Shown piece by piece: positions 1 through 13,009 of a stretch of DNA of 64,000 nt (within the stretch, counting starts at the first letter, position 1; every line of letters begins with the position of its first letter). Both the position numbers and the translations under genes were made by a program. Under the pieces are notes generated by a model that was not told the origin of the DNA, did not search any database, and saw only the letters and a program-made list of their open reading frames with translations. This stretch comes from Cerioporus squamosus (Eukaryota; Basidiomycota; Agaricomycetes; Polyporales; Polyporaceae), in NCBI GenBank assembly GCA_022592435.1, contig JABYQS010000054.1, positions 62,001-126,000 of the forward strand, in the 5' to 3' direction.

Positions 1-269
1 CTTCGATGACCATCCCATCCCGGAAACTTCTCTCGGGACGTGTCAGTACGCCACAACAATGTCATCTGAACTTGATAGAATGCATGGCTTACGTTTAGCC
101 ATACAGGCAAGTTGTCGCGGCGCGCAGGAGCAACACGCAGCCGTTGGAAGGATGTTGTACAATACTGGTACATACACATGAGCTCGCTTTCACTTAAGAA
201 AACGTCCTGTAAATATTAAGACTCGAAACCGGGAAGGTGCCCAGGTATCCCTTGTTGCATGCCCCCTAC

Positions 270-1529
270 TTACAATATGTCGATGCCGAGGGCGCCAGCC
301 AAACCAAGCGCGACAGACGCGACCGCGCAAGCCAGAACTGCACGACGGATGAACGTACGTGCCGTGTGCTGCCGCGCACCCTGTTTGCCCGCCTCATCAA
401 TCGCAGCGATATCCTCGACGGTGAGAGCTGTCGAAGTGGTGGAACAACGTCTCAGTCTCAGACTCGAGTGTTGGCGGATGGAAGAAACTCACGCAAGTCG
501 CCAGCGGCGATGTATCCCTCCATGCGCTCCTTCTTGGTAGTGGACGTGACGACGACGACACCCTTAGACTTAGCCCACGCGAGAAGCACCTGCTCGGGCT
601 TCGCGTTAAGGCGCGCCGATATCTCGTTCAGCGGTTTGTCGATGGGTCCGCCGGGCATGCGCGTGATCGGGATGAGCGGGCTGTAGCCCTCGCTCACGAT
701 CCCGTACTTGTTGCCGAACTCGATCAAGGGGAGCTGCTCGTGGAAGTTGTACGCGTGGATCTGGATCTGTTATTTCGCAGTTGCATACTCAGCCCACGAT
801 TCTAGTAATGCTAAGTAGAGAGAGCGAGACATGCCTGGTTGGCAGCGGGATACACCTTGGCGGAGTTAATGAGGATCTCCAGATGAGGGATTTGGAAGTT
901 GCTGACGCCGATGCTTTTGGTGAGGCCCTGCGCTTTGAGCTTCTCCATGACCGCCCACGCGGTCGGGATGTCTGGCTGGGCGTATGAAGGTTGGTGGATG
1001 AGGTACAGGTCCACATATTCCACGCCCAACTACAATCGCCGAGGGTTAGGATGAAACAGTGCGTTCGCAGGTCCAACCAGAGAATGTAACACGTGCATTC
1101 TTCAGACTGCTCTGGATGGCCTCCTCGATGGTAAGCCCGTCCCGGTTCGAAAATTTGGTGGTGATATAGATATCCTTGCGCGAAAGGCCGCTCTCACGGA
1201 TGGCCTTGCCCGCCTCGGCTTCATTCCTGTATCCTTGCGCCGTGTCTGTGTCGTACAAACAGTCAGACGGTGAGCGACATCCCTGCGGAGCCCGAGTGCG
1301 CGGTTGGCTGCTCACCGATGTGCGCGAATCCTACAGAGATGGCCTCGTCGACATAGTCAACGGTCTGGTCGCCGTTCCCCAGCGTCCACGTCCCATAGGC
1401 GACGCTGGGAATACTCGTACCTGCACATCGTGAGCGGGCACGCGTTCAGCATCACCGTTGCTCTGTCGTCTGCCGCGCCTGGCACCGTGACCACCCACCG
1501 TCGTTGAGCTTGATGAGGTCCCAAGGCAT
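270..1529 (-). CDS. Aldo/keto reductase with C-terminal membrane tail
   Basis: NADPH-dependent reductase of the AKR superfamily, of the fungal Gcy1/Ypr1-like kind. The start is [11 protein letters not shown], the usual N-terminus of the family. Several short introns split the gene. The catalytic tetrad can be read across the exons: Asp and Tyr in DTAQGYRNE, Lys in ITTKF, His in LYLIHQP. Cofactor-side motifs IGVSNF and the [16 protein letters not shown] region follow, then LLAWAKSKG and [13 protein letters not shown]. After an intron that follows DLREFLP, the last exon reads [16 protein letters not shown] and ends in a run of about 20 hydrophobic residues ([18 protein letters not shown], then ALGIDIL). 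Cytosolic AKRs do not normally have such a tail, so membrane anchoring is inferred. Substrate unknown (small aldehydes or ketones). Family assignment is firm; intron ends are by eye. Confidence 0.88.
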
Positions 1530-2178
1530 CGCGAATGTCCGTCGTGCTCGTCAGAGCGTTAGGTCAACAAGATGGGCAGAGGCAAGGTGCACGCCATGAG
1601 TGTGGAGGAAACGCGAAGGTTATATTTGGAGGGGTGAGAGCGAAAGTTATGGCGCAATGCGGGCGGGCGGGATTTGCGGAGGGATGATAGCCTTCTTGGG
1701 TTCTTATCTCCCAGGAAGCTCCTGAGCGGCGTCCTGATGCAACATCAGTCAAAATGCGAGTCTGACAAGCCCTGTAGCATCGGAGAGACGTCGGCTATGG
1801 ATGTGTGGCACCCAGATTCAAGCCGCGTACTTACTGTAGGACCGTAACGTACGCGCGTAGTCCAGCGAGAGCGGGATTTTGAGCATATGGAACTCAGTGT
1901 AGTAGCGATATCGTTTCGAATGTGTTTCTAGGCTCCTGAAACCAGCCTTCTTCAGAGTACAGCTCACTGTACGAGTTCAAGTTCTCGAATCCTTTCGGAG
2001 CAGGACCCGGTGTGTTATACCTACCGTATATGGTATGTTTTCATTATGTTTAGCGCGGAAGAGGGTTTCCTAAGTGGGGCGAGGTCACCGAACTCCTGCA
2101 AGTGACGCAACTTAGAAGTCTTCGTTTCAATTTGCCTTCGGATCTCTCAGTACTTGCTGGTTTTCCCGTACTACCGAA
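1530..2178. other. Divergent intergenic region
   Basis: Spacer between the divergently transcribed aldo/keto reductase and dim1 genes. It must hold both promoters. I see no ORF with protein-like composition and no clear TATA element. Confidence 0.5.
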
Positions 2179-3446
<1,268 letters not shown>

Positions 3447-4452
3447 GGTCGTGCATCTGCTTGTCACATCCCTCAGACCCGCAGAGTGACTGGGAAGTGG
3501 CAGTCTAGGCTCTACACTGGCCGCTCAATGAGCTCGCCCAGCAAGCGCTGCCTGGGACTCGATGACAGCGCCATCGACTACAGCAAATGAAACTGCCCGA
3601 CCACAAGCTAGATAGAACGGCCCGTGTTTGTCGAGGACGCTCCGACCTCACCCAGGTCGACAAAACAAAATGCATGACCGTGGACAAAAAGTCCTCGTGC
3701 GAGGCGAACCGTTGAACTTTTCGGTCGCCTTTCGCCTGTTACACTGCGACAAGCGGCATCCGGGTGGCATTCTCGACTTTCCGTCCGGCCAAAATGCCGG
3801 TAGCCCTGCCATGCGAGTCTTCAAGAGTCTCAGAGACACTTCGAGGACGAGTAGCAAACGAGTAGTACTAATCAAGTGTTTGTATCCCAGAATCAAAAGC
3901 TGCTGATGCTGAGGACGCTATACGGGAACCTAGGGGGTCGTTGGTATGATGACTTGATCTTGTGCTCTCGCACGCGGCTCTCGACGCGGTCAGGTGATTC
4001 ACCTCCACGCGTTTCGACGGTGCGCAGGAGAGTATCGCCCGGTAAAGAGTGCCAAAGTTGGTCCCAAGCCTCGCTTTACGGTTCACGATTTGGTACATCC
4101 TACCCAACATTTGCATTTGTGAAGGCTAAGACGAAATAGCTGCGCGGAGTCTACAACGGGTGCTAACATTTCCAGACTAAGGTGGGGTCTAAGGTACGTG
4201 AGCTCCAGATCAACATAGGTGATGATCGATGATAGGTAACCAAAAGAGGGGGTGCATATGCGAGAAATACGACCGGGCGGCGACGATGCGAGTTGCGAGA
4301 ACGAGTAATACTGGTTTGGTGTTTCCATGATGAATCCGAGAATAGAAAGCTGACGCTGTACTTACATGTTGTGGAGGATAACGGTAAAAAACGATGAACT
4401 GGGTCCGTAGAGCTAAGAGAGTTGTCGGAACTCTCCTTCCTGATACTTGTCA
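3447..4452. other. Convergent intergenic region, no gene seen
   Basis: About 1 kb between the 3' ends of dim1 and the F-box/WD40 gene. The short ORFs here have no recognisable motif and overlap in several frames. Longer than needed for two 3' UTRs, but nothing can be supported. Confidence 0.4.
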
Positions 4453-7400
4453 TTAGATGTCGTCATCGTCCCCGGTAGGCAGCTCCTCCTCAGTGAGAGA
4501 CTCCCAGCTGCTCGGCTGCCGTTCCTTCTCCTTCTGGTAGTCATATCCAACGAAGCTCATCACGCTGCAGCGACAATCAATCTCTCACAGCACAAAGACA
4601 ACGCAACACGAAGACACTCACTAGATAGTGCCATCCGCACAGCCAACGACGACCTCCTCGTGGCTGAGCTGCATCGACATCGGGTTCTTCTCCGGGGTGG
4701 CCAGGCCCTGGAACTTCTTCGGCAGGTTCCCGAGCACGCCCTTGATACCTGCCGCGCTGACGTTGTCCGCCTCCGCGAGGGCGCCCCACGCGCCCGTGAC
4801 GGGGAGGATGTCCGTGTCGAAGTCGACACCAGGCGAAGGGGTGCGGGGACCCTCGGATCTTGGCTCGTCGCTGCTATCGCTCTCCTCGGCGGCCTCCTTG
4901 GCCATCTCCTCCTTGTCGCGGTGCTGCGACATGTAGAGCTACACAGCACTATCGTCAGCATGCATTTCCCTTCATCCGTACGACGTCACTTACCGCGCGC
5001 GTCGCACCGGCGCGAGTACTGAACCGCGTAGCAGTGACAACACGCCTCTTCCTGGGGTCAACCGCGCCGACAGCGACGTCCGGCGTGTCGACGACCGCAA
5101 CGAGCTTCGGCGGAGCGGTGAGGACAGCCGCACGCCCGAACCGGACGGCGAACGGAGACTGGCCCATCGAGGAAACGGGTGTGCCCGTGCGTGGAGATCC
5201 GACCATGGAGATAGGTGTCATGGGGCCGCTGGAGATGTTCAGCGACAGCCGCCCCTTCGGGCCCACGCTGCTGGCCAGACCGGTAGGGCTCTTCGACGCG
5301 ATGAGCGAGCCGCGCCGCTGCGGAGTGGAGATGGCGGAGGTCGAGCGAGAAAGGGAAGAGATGGTGCGCAGGCGAGGTGCAGCATTTGGGCTGAGTGCAC
5401 CCGGAGTGAGCGGTGTGGTAGGCCTCGTCGAGCCTGCCGAGGTAACAGAAGCAGCAGTGCCTGGTGCCTCCTCTTCCTCGTTCCACTGCAGGTGCAAAAT
5501 GACGGACTTCGTGGCGCACTGGAGCATACATCCATCAGCATTAGACGAGCAGACAGAAGAATCGGTGGACAACGCACGGTCATCTGGGTACCCTTGGCCG
5601 CGAACCATCTACACATAGAGATTAGCCGCCGGACGTCATACGAGAAGACAGGAAGACTCACTGAAGCATGTTGTCCGGAGCGCGACCGACCATCATCAAT
5701 TTCGCGCTCAAGACAGGGTCACCGCCGCCCAACTCGCTCAACTTGAACTGCGACATCATCTCCCTCCGCTCTACGCCCTGCGTTAGCCGCATCCAGCTAG
5801 CCAAGACTGCGTCCACTCACTGATCGAGAACACACGAACTATGCCATCGATGGTAACACTGACAACACGCTCGCCCTCATCCTCGCCGCGCGCACTGCCA
5901 GAGCCGATGATCTGCACGCCGATATTGACAGTGGTCTGCTGGCCGAAGCGCACGATCTTCGTGCCGGCACGCCAATCCCAGCACACGAGCGCCTTGTCTG
6001 CGCCCGCGGACACCAAGTTCTTGGACGAGAGCGCGACGGCGCGAATACCGTTGAGATGACCCGCGAGCTGCTGCAGTGGCGTGAAGGTGAGGGAAGAGAA
6101 AAGGTGCACACGGCTGGTGGACTCTTGAGCATGGCTAACGGACGAGGGGAGTTATTGCGACTTACCCGACGTCATGGAAGCCGACGACGAAGACCTCTGT
6201 GGGATGTATGACGCTTGGTCATGCTGCACACTGATAGAAGAGGATTGTCAGACGCACCTTCGTCGGTGAGGAAGTCCACGCAGCTGACGGGCTTCTTGAC
6301 CTGAAGACACTTCTTCATTTCGCCCGTCTCAATGTCCCAGAAACGGATCGTCTCGTCGTAAGAGCCACTGATCAGCCGCTTCCCTGCAGACGCAAACCAT
6401 ATGAGCAACGTCGTGAAGCTGCATACACAGTGTTTTTACCGCGCAGGAGGAGCGTCGTGCAGTAGTTTGTGTGGCCATTGAGGAAGCGCACGCTCTGCGC
6501 CAGACCATTGCGGAAGTTGGCCTCGCGATGGTGCAGCGAGCGGTACAGCGGTTCCCTGAGCAATCACGTCGATCGTCAGTGAGTTGCTCGGAAGAGTGAA
6601 GACTGCGATACGAACCATCCCTCGGGCTTTGCTGGGGGCTTGAGGGGCAGCGGGTCCATGGCGGTGATCCGCAAGCAGTGGTACCTCCACAGGACGGGAA
6701 GGTGTACCACCTCCTGCCATTTCCTGGACACCGGTTCGACGCCGAGGAGCTCCTTGACGGTGAGGTACTTAAATACCCTCAACGCGAGGTCGGGCGCGAG
6801 GTTGCCGACGATGTCAAACGTGGACTTGGCGTACTTCTCCAGTAGCAGGATTTGCAGACGGATATCTCCTGGCATGCACGAATCGAGGATGATGGAGATC
6901 CTGGACGGCCATGAGAGAGGTTACGGATGACGAAGAATCGGACACTCACAGTCTCATGCGGTCGTCCCTGCTCAGTCCCCGCACGACCCTGCGCACCTCG
7001 ATCTCGTTGAAACCGCCGCTTCCGTCGCCCCTCAGTACGGTTGCAAGGTCGACCTCTCCACCGATGCCGTCGTCTTCGCTTCCCCGGTACCCGCTCCAGT
7101 AGCCTTTCTTCTTCTTGCCGCCACAGACACAGTACCCTTCGTCATCCGGATCCATCGTCGCACCGCCTTGCTCCCGCTGGCGCTCTCGTTCCCGCAGCAT
7201 GCGCACCTCCGCCTGCAACGCATGCAGCTGAGCAGCGGATGACGCTTGTGCACGTTCCAGAAGACGCTTGTAATGCAGCAGCTTGCGCATATGGAGGCCA
7301 TGGACGCCCTCGAGCGCGCCTTGCATCTGCAGAATGATGCATCATTGAGTGATGGACGTGCGAAAGACGGGGATGCGGAACTCACTTCCTCGTCCACCTC

Positions 7401-8354
7401 GCCGTCGTTCACGTCCGTGACCATCTCCAGCGTCATGTCATCTCCGTCCCAGAACGGCTCGTCCTCCGACGTGAGCATGATCGACGGGGACTCCGCTATG
7501 CTCCCGGATGCTTGCCGGTTGCGGAAATTGTTCGGGCTGCCATCGTTCCTGACCGTCCTGCCGGGGGTGTTAGTCTTGCTGGGCGTGACTTTGGGAGAGG
7601 GCTTCGTTGGCGTCCGCTGAGGCCTCGACGGAGTCGTCTTGGGAGTCGTCGTAGCCGGCTTTGACGGGCTCGTCTTGGGCGTCGCCATGACCGACTTCGC
7701 GTTCTCTGGCGGGGACAGAGGGCTCCGGGTCGCAGGGCCTGGGGACCTGGCGGGAGACTTCGCGGGAGACTTGGCCTGCGAGGCAGTGAAGGGAGTGGAC
7801 ATGGCACGCGTGCGAGGATTGGCCGGGACCATCTTGCCGTTGACCTGCGTGTCCGACTCGGACGTGTACAGGGAGATCGCGGAGGAACGTACGCTGCGAC
7901 GCGACGCGGCGACTGACGGCGCGGAAGACTGCCGGGGCATCGGCACGCTGTTTTGACGTGACGGAGTCGTGGTGGACTTGCTCAAGGAAGAAGACAGGCT
8001 CGAGGTAGATAGGTTGGGGTCAAGGAAGGACGTGGGAGGGGTCGCGGTCGAACTCCTACGCGTAATACCCTTCACGGAGCTCAGCCTTCTCACCGCGTTG
8101 GGAGGTTGAACCTGCACTGGTGTCGCGTTCGGCGAGCGTGCACCATTGTCCACGTTCTTGGGAGAGCCGTTTGTGCTCTTGCGGTCTGGGACGATGGTAG
8201 TGACGCCGCTGATATTGCTGGCCAGCGAGGCGGTAGAGTAGGAACGCGGCTTGACCAGTCCACTCGACGACGAACCAGCCGCCGTCGAACGCGTCGTTGT
8301 ACGCGAGTATCGTGTAGGGGTTTCGGACGGGGCTGCGCTGCGTGGAGGAGGCAT
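4453..8354 (-). CDS. F-box/WD40 repeat protein with long disordered N-terminus
   Basis: Probable substrate adaptor of an SCF ubiquitin ligase: the F-box binds Skp1 and the propeller binds the target. Order: a Ser/Thr/Pro-rich, basic disordered region of some 330 residues (many SPAK/TPSK repeats, likely phosphorylated); a coiled coil ([24 protein letters not shown]); a linker containing [10 protein letters not shown]; an F-box ([24 protein letters not shown]); then WD40 blades with [55 protein letters not shown] and [16 protein letters not shown] Ser/Thr-rich insert of about 180 residues sits before a last blade-like piece, [15 protein letters not shown]. The C-terminus is acidic. I used ATG 8354 (MPPPRSAAP). 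The frame stays open about 100 nt upstream without an ATG, so a first exon further up is possible. Which target it binds cannot be told. Confidence 0.85.
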
Positions 8355-9211
8355 GGCGACGACGAGGAGCGTGCGCTCGTCGTGGTCAACGTTGAGAAGC
8401 GCGTCCGCTGCGTTCTGGTTCTCGGCAAATGGGCGCCTTTCGCATGTGCTCAGTCTTGACAACCATTTGAACCATCGCCAAGGTCTGTCGATTCTCTCAG
8501 CCTGATTCTCTGCGATGGAGGAACATGCTGGATTGCACTATGCGCCGAGCGAAGTGAGAAGATTGGAACACAGGACCTTAAGGACGAACTATACACCAGG
8601 CTGGCATGATAGAATCGTGTTACCCATTAACATATAGACTCCGTTCGTCGACTGCACGAGATCGAGGAGCGTGAATATCCGCCTCAGGTGCTGTTGTGTC
8701 ACTTGAGTCAGTAGAACGCATATGCACGCTGCGACAAGGTTCTGAAACGGCCACTGGCAAGGACACGAGATATGTGCGACTATGACATAGTGGATGCGCG
8801 GAGAAACGAAGTTGGGACCGTCCGATGGATGAACGATGCTATGCAAGATAAGCCATATGTGTGCACAGAGCCTGCCTCACAGGCAGCAGGCTTATGGTCG
8901 GGACCTCTAGGCTTCTGCTACTTATGCGACACTGCGAGAGCGCAACTTGAACTTGAGCGTTCTGTAGACTAAGCGCCAGTTCCCAATCCGGCGACCAAAG
9001 GCTTCCCGATGGGATCTCGATCGGTGATCACACCCGGCACTGGCCGTGGCCGTCACTGCGGGGTTCAGCGGAGGCCTTGCGAATGGACGACGTCATCGAC
9101 GCACATTTGCTAACGAGGCTGCGGTCATTGGCCAGCCAAGTGGCGCGTCCATGTCCGTTAAGTTCAAGCAGCTCGCTGAGCTGCACGCACAGAGCTCTCG
9201 GATTCCTCTTC
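8355..9211. other. Divergent intergenic region
   Basis: Spacer between the F-box/WD40 gene (-) and the hemerythrin gene (+). Small ORFs on both strands (for example 8589-8846 and 8772-8972) have no motif and are not supported as genes. Confidence 0.4.
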
Positions 9212-9304
9212 ATGCTTGCCATTCGCCATTGCGCTCGTGCACACCGTTCTACCCTCTTGACCACATCTACGTTCCCGAGAAACCCGTCGCAGTTTCGCCG
9301 AGCC

Positions 9305-10152
9305 ATGTCGACCCTGTTCCATGCCATTAAGGAGGACCATGAGGAGGTACGTCGGAGCTACGACAGTTGCTGTCGGAGACAAGAGGTCGCTGAACAAGTG
9401 TCGCGCTCGCCAGATGTACGAGTACCACGACCAGTACAACCGCGCCCACGAGCGTGGCGACGTCGAGGCGCAAGCACGATGGGCGCGCCAGCTGACCTGG
9501 GAGGTTGCCAGACACGCAGTCGGGGAGGAGATCGTCGTCTACCCGTTGATGGAGCAGCACCTCGGCGACAAGGGCAGGCAGCTCGCCGACCATGACCGTG
9601 AAGAGCACCAGGTACGTACGCGGCACGCCCCCACCGAGCGTCTCAGAGGTGCACGAGGTCACTGGTTCTGACCGCGGCGCCACGCACTGCAGGAGGTGAA
9701 GCAGAAGCTGTACAAGCTCGAGTCCCTCCAGCCAGGAAGCAAGGAGTACCACGAGCTCATCACCACCATGATGGAGGGGCTGCACCACCACAACGACGAC
9801 GAGGAGATCAAGGACCTTCCTCTGCTCGAGCCCGCGCTCGGTGAGGACGCGAGCAAGCAGGCTGCCCTCAGCTTCAAGAAGACCAAGAAGCTGGTCCCCA
9901 CAAGGTGAGTAGCATGCACGTGTACCGTTCCAACGTGAGACTCACGCATCACCAATTCGAAGGGGCCACCCTTCCATTCCGAACAAGCCTCCAGCGGAGA
10001 CCCTGCTTGGTCTCCTGGAAGCGCCGATCGACAAGATCAAGGATTGGTTCGCGGCCTTCCCCACAGAGGAAGAGATGAAGGATGCGAAGCAGGAGCTGAA
10101 GCACCGTGACCACGACGCTGCTGCTGGGCGGGCGGCGGCCGGGGGTCGCTGA
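9305..10152 (+). CDS. Hemerythrin HHE domain protein
   Basis: Small di-iron protein of the HHE cation-binding family, a four-helix bundle that binds O2, NO or iron through His and carboxylate ligands. Four exons. Visible ligand motifs: HAIKEDHEE; HEYHDQ-like MYEYHDQYN after the first intron; RHAVGEEIVVYP (HxxxE); ADHDREEHQ (HxxxH-like); GLHHHNDDEEIKDLP (HxxxxD). The C-terminal third (APIDKIKDWFAAFP, then a charged tail) is outside the core domain. The chosen start, MSTLFHAIKEDHEE, matches the usual fungal N-terminus. The frame is open upstream to ATG 9212. That would add 31 residues rich in Arg, Ser and Thr with no acidic residue (MLAIRHCARAHRST...), which looks like a mitochondrial presequence. 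Two forms from two starts are possible (inference). Confidence 0.86.
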
Positions 10153-10312
10153 AGGTGGCAACTTGTCAAGCCATCCACAAGTCGTCCGTTCCTTGCGCCA
10201 ATGTATCTGTATTGTATCATAGTCAATTGGAATACCAACAGAGTCGCTGTACAGCCCGATACAAGAAGATCCAGAGCAGCAGGAGGAGGCGCGGGCAGCT
10301 TCATTTCAGTGG

Positions 10313-12249
10313 TTATACCACTTCATAAACAAGATCATTAAGGATGATCCCAAGGCTCTTGGCGAGCTTGATGGCCAGCTCGTACCCAATCCCACACTTG
10401 TACATGGGCACCCTATCCAAGTGGTCGGGCGGAGTCGTCCTCACGAGCAGGCGCATACTCCCCAGTTCCACAATCTGCAACAGCATCCGTCAGTCAGTAC
10501 AGCCGCACACGACACGCACGCAGCCTCTCGAGAACGCACGTTCGCATACAACGCCACCCTAGCGATCTCCATCTCCGTATACTCTCCCGGCAGGGTATAC
10601 TGCGGCGCAACCGGCCGCACGTCCGCGTCGTTCTCCTCCAACAGCACGCCCAGGATCGCCACGAGCCTGTCCAGCGGAAACGCCGTCGGCCCCAGCAGCC
10701 GCTGCGGGATCTTCACCGCCGTCCCCGCCGTGCCCGGCTTCGGCCGCCGCGGCGTGCCCCCCTTGCGCCTGCGCCGCTTCGCGCGCTCGTCGAGCCCGCG
10801 GCCGAACATGCGCAGGTCGCTCCGCGCGGGGTTCGTGCTCGCCAGGAAGGCCGCGACGAGGACGAACTTCGCCATGCGCGGGAGCGCGTCGATGCCCGCG
10901 TCCGTGGGCCGGTCGTGTTGTGCGTTGAGCCTCGCGGCGTTCGCCGCGACTTGGGCTGCGAGTGCATTTGGGGCCGCTCCTGGAGGCATGGAGAGCAGGT
11001 CCGGGGGAGGAGCGTGCACGCGAGCCCAGTGCGTCGCGTTGGACAGCCGGGGATAGAGAGACTCGAGCGCGGCGGTGAGGGAGGGGGTGAAAAGGCGGAG
11101 GAGGCGCAGACGAGTGTCTTCCGTCGGGCATTGAAGCTCGCGCTGGTCACCGTCGTCTCCTTCCTCGTCCCTTGGGGTCGAGGCGATCTCCTCTTCGGTG
11201 AGGAGACTCCGGTAGGCGTCTAGGACGGGTTGCACGAAGCCAGGCCAGCGGGCGGCGGCGATGTATGCGAGCTCGGTCGGGTCGTGCGTAAAGGGGGCGC
11301 ATGTGCTGTAAACAATCGCGATAAAGTCCGCATATAGAGGCTTCAAAGCGGGGTGGTATGCGTCTGGGTCGACTGCCGACGAGGAGGATCCCGCTGAAGG
11401 TGAAGGGAACGCTGAGGCGAGGAGGTCTTGGGTAGCTATCAAGAGATGAGACAATATACAGAGACTATGCGCACGAGCTGACCTTGTTTAGAGAGGAAGG
11501 GTACGTCGATGTAGTACGGCTCAGGTGAGGTGCGCAGAGGAGGACGTACGTCTTGCCACTGCACCTCGGAGATGAACACGGTGGTTATGTCGACTTGAGT
11601 CTTGCAAGGACCTGCGTTCAGAGCTGGTCCAGACGGCGGAAGTACGACTCAGACTCACCAACTCTGCCAATCTCGTCAACGGCACGAGTAACTCGGGGAG
11701 GTTGTCCTTCAACCGCTCAGCGCGCTCAACCACCAGAACCAACCTACAGTTCGGCGGGGCTGCCCTCTCCCTCTCCTTGCCCTTACCCTTCGCTGCTCCG
11801 TTCGCCTTCGTGCTCCCATCTGCGGCGGCGGTGGCCTCGGTGACCAAAGCTTGTATTCCGTGGACGAACGCGTCAAAGTTCTCGTTGAACCGCCGAGCCT
11901 CGGCACCCGACCCGTGCCAATTCGTCGCTCCGTCGCGCCAGTCCGGCGTCCACTCCGCGAGGGCGTTTAGGGCGGTGTCGTAGAAGATCCGCCCTGAGAA
12001 ACACGCCACAGCGTTGATGCAGGCATGCTTCAGTTGACACGGCTCCGTATCGGCCACAAGTGGTTTAGACGCAAGGCTTTGCAGAGCAGAGCGGACGACA
12101 GATGCCGTCAGACGCGGTGTCTCGGGATCGTGGATGAAGATGAAGGGTGGCGGGTACGATGAGAGCAAAGCGGACAGATGAGAGGATACGAACTCATAAT
12201 GCGCAGACTCAGCGAGAGCGGCCTGCAAAGGGGGCGATATGTCGGGCAT
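10313..12249 (-). CDS. orc5: Origin recognition complex subunit 5
   Basis: AAA+ family subunit of ORC, which binds replication origins and loads MCM2-7 in the nucleus. Two introns split it at about 11420-11680 and one near 10460-10540. Recognisable blocks: PPFIFIHDPETPRLTASVV (position of the P-loop), HACINAVACFSGRIFYDTAL, RLVLVVERAERLKDN (Walker B region), TTVFISEVQW, YYIDVPFL, AKFVLVAAFLASTNPARSD (the most diagnostic block), LLGPTAFPLDRLVAIL, and the winged-helix end YKCGIGYELAIKLAKSLG. Length (roughly 500 residues) fits fungal ORC5. Oddities: no GxxGxGKT Walker A, and Walker B has Glu-Arg (VVERAER) where other ORC5 proteins carry an Asp. Start: ATG 12249 (MPDISPPLQ). Confidence 0.88.
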
Positions 12250-12496
12250 CACAGTGGAGGTTCGCGGTCAAGTCGCGTCGCGTCGCGTCTGGGCACCATG
12301 ACGCGCCTGCAGCCTCGTGGCGCTCACGTGGCGGAATCAATGTAGCATCCATAAACTTGAAGCGCCGAACGCTTCGGGCTTTTCTTTATTCTCTTCCACC
12401 ACCTCGAGGCGTGCATATCTCATCTCCTCTGGACTATCTGCCTGGTGCTTCGCAAAGGATCTTTGTAACTGGGCAACTATCGACGACTCCCCGCGC

Positions 12497-13009
12497 ATGA
12501 AGCTAGTTGTCCGTGTGCAATACATCGGGGAACGCGCTCGACTGCTACTGCGTGAGGACCAGGCCGCGGAGTACATCAAGGGCTTGATCGATGATTTAGA
12601 ATGGCTGGGCTTTCCAATGCCACACGAGCAGAAACCGATTGAAAAGTCGGGTTTCATGCTATGTGTCTGGCACGTCGAGCGGGATAGCGTGCGTGTCTCT
12701 CCCACTTGACACCGTCCTCCGCTTCACGGCGGTCGCCGCTCGTTATCAGGATCTTCATCACACCATCCAAAGTGCCTTCATAAAAGCGAAGGCCGAGTCA
12801 CACACACTCATCGACCGGTCAATGTGAGCTCTCTGCGCCTCCTTCACGCATGTGTCCGTGTCTGAGCAGCTGGGGCAGACGGTACATATCCCTGAACGAA
12901 GAGTACGTGGCCCCGCAATCCCTCCTCAAGGTCAGTTCCCACAGCTCTGCTTCTGACTATTCTTCTTCGCTCGTAGTGGCGTGATGCACACCACTTCTCT
13001 CGGCAATAA
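12497..13009 (+). CDS. Small protein of unknown function
   Basis: Predicted protein of about 117 residues from four exons. ATG at 12497 begins MKLVVRVQYIGERARL; the rest of exon 1 contains YIKGLIDDLEWLGFP and ends in CVWHVERDS. Introns run about 12690-12750, 12826-12886 and 12931-12976; all have GT-AG ends and keep one frame. The last exon reads WRDAHHFSRQ and stops at 13007-13009. No family recognised; no signal peptide or membrane segment. Composition is ordinary for a soluble protein. It lies divergently from orc5, with about 250 nt between starts. Its last exon overlaps the start of the next gene in another frame, so one of the two ends may be misread. Confidence 0.55.
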
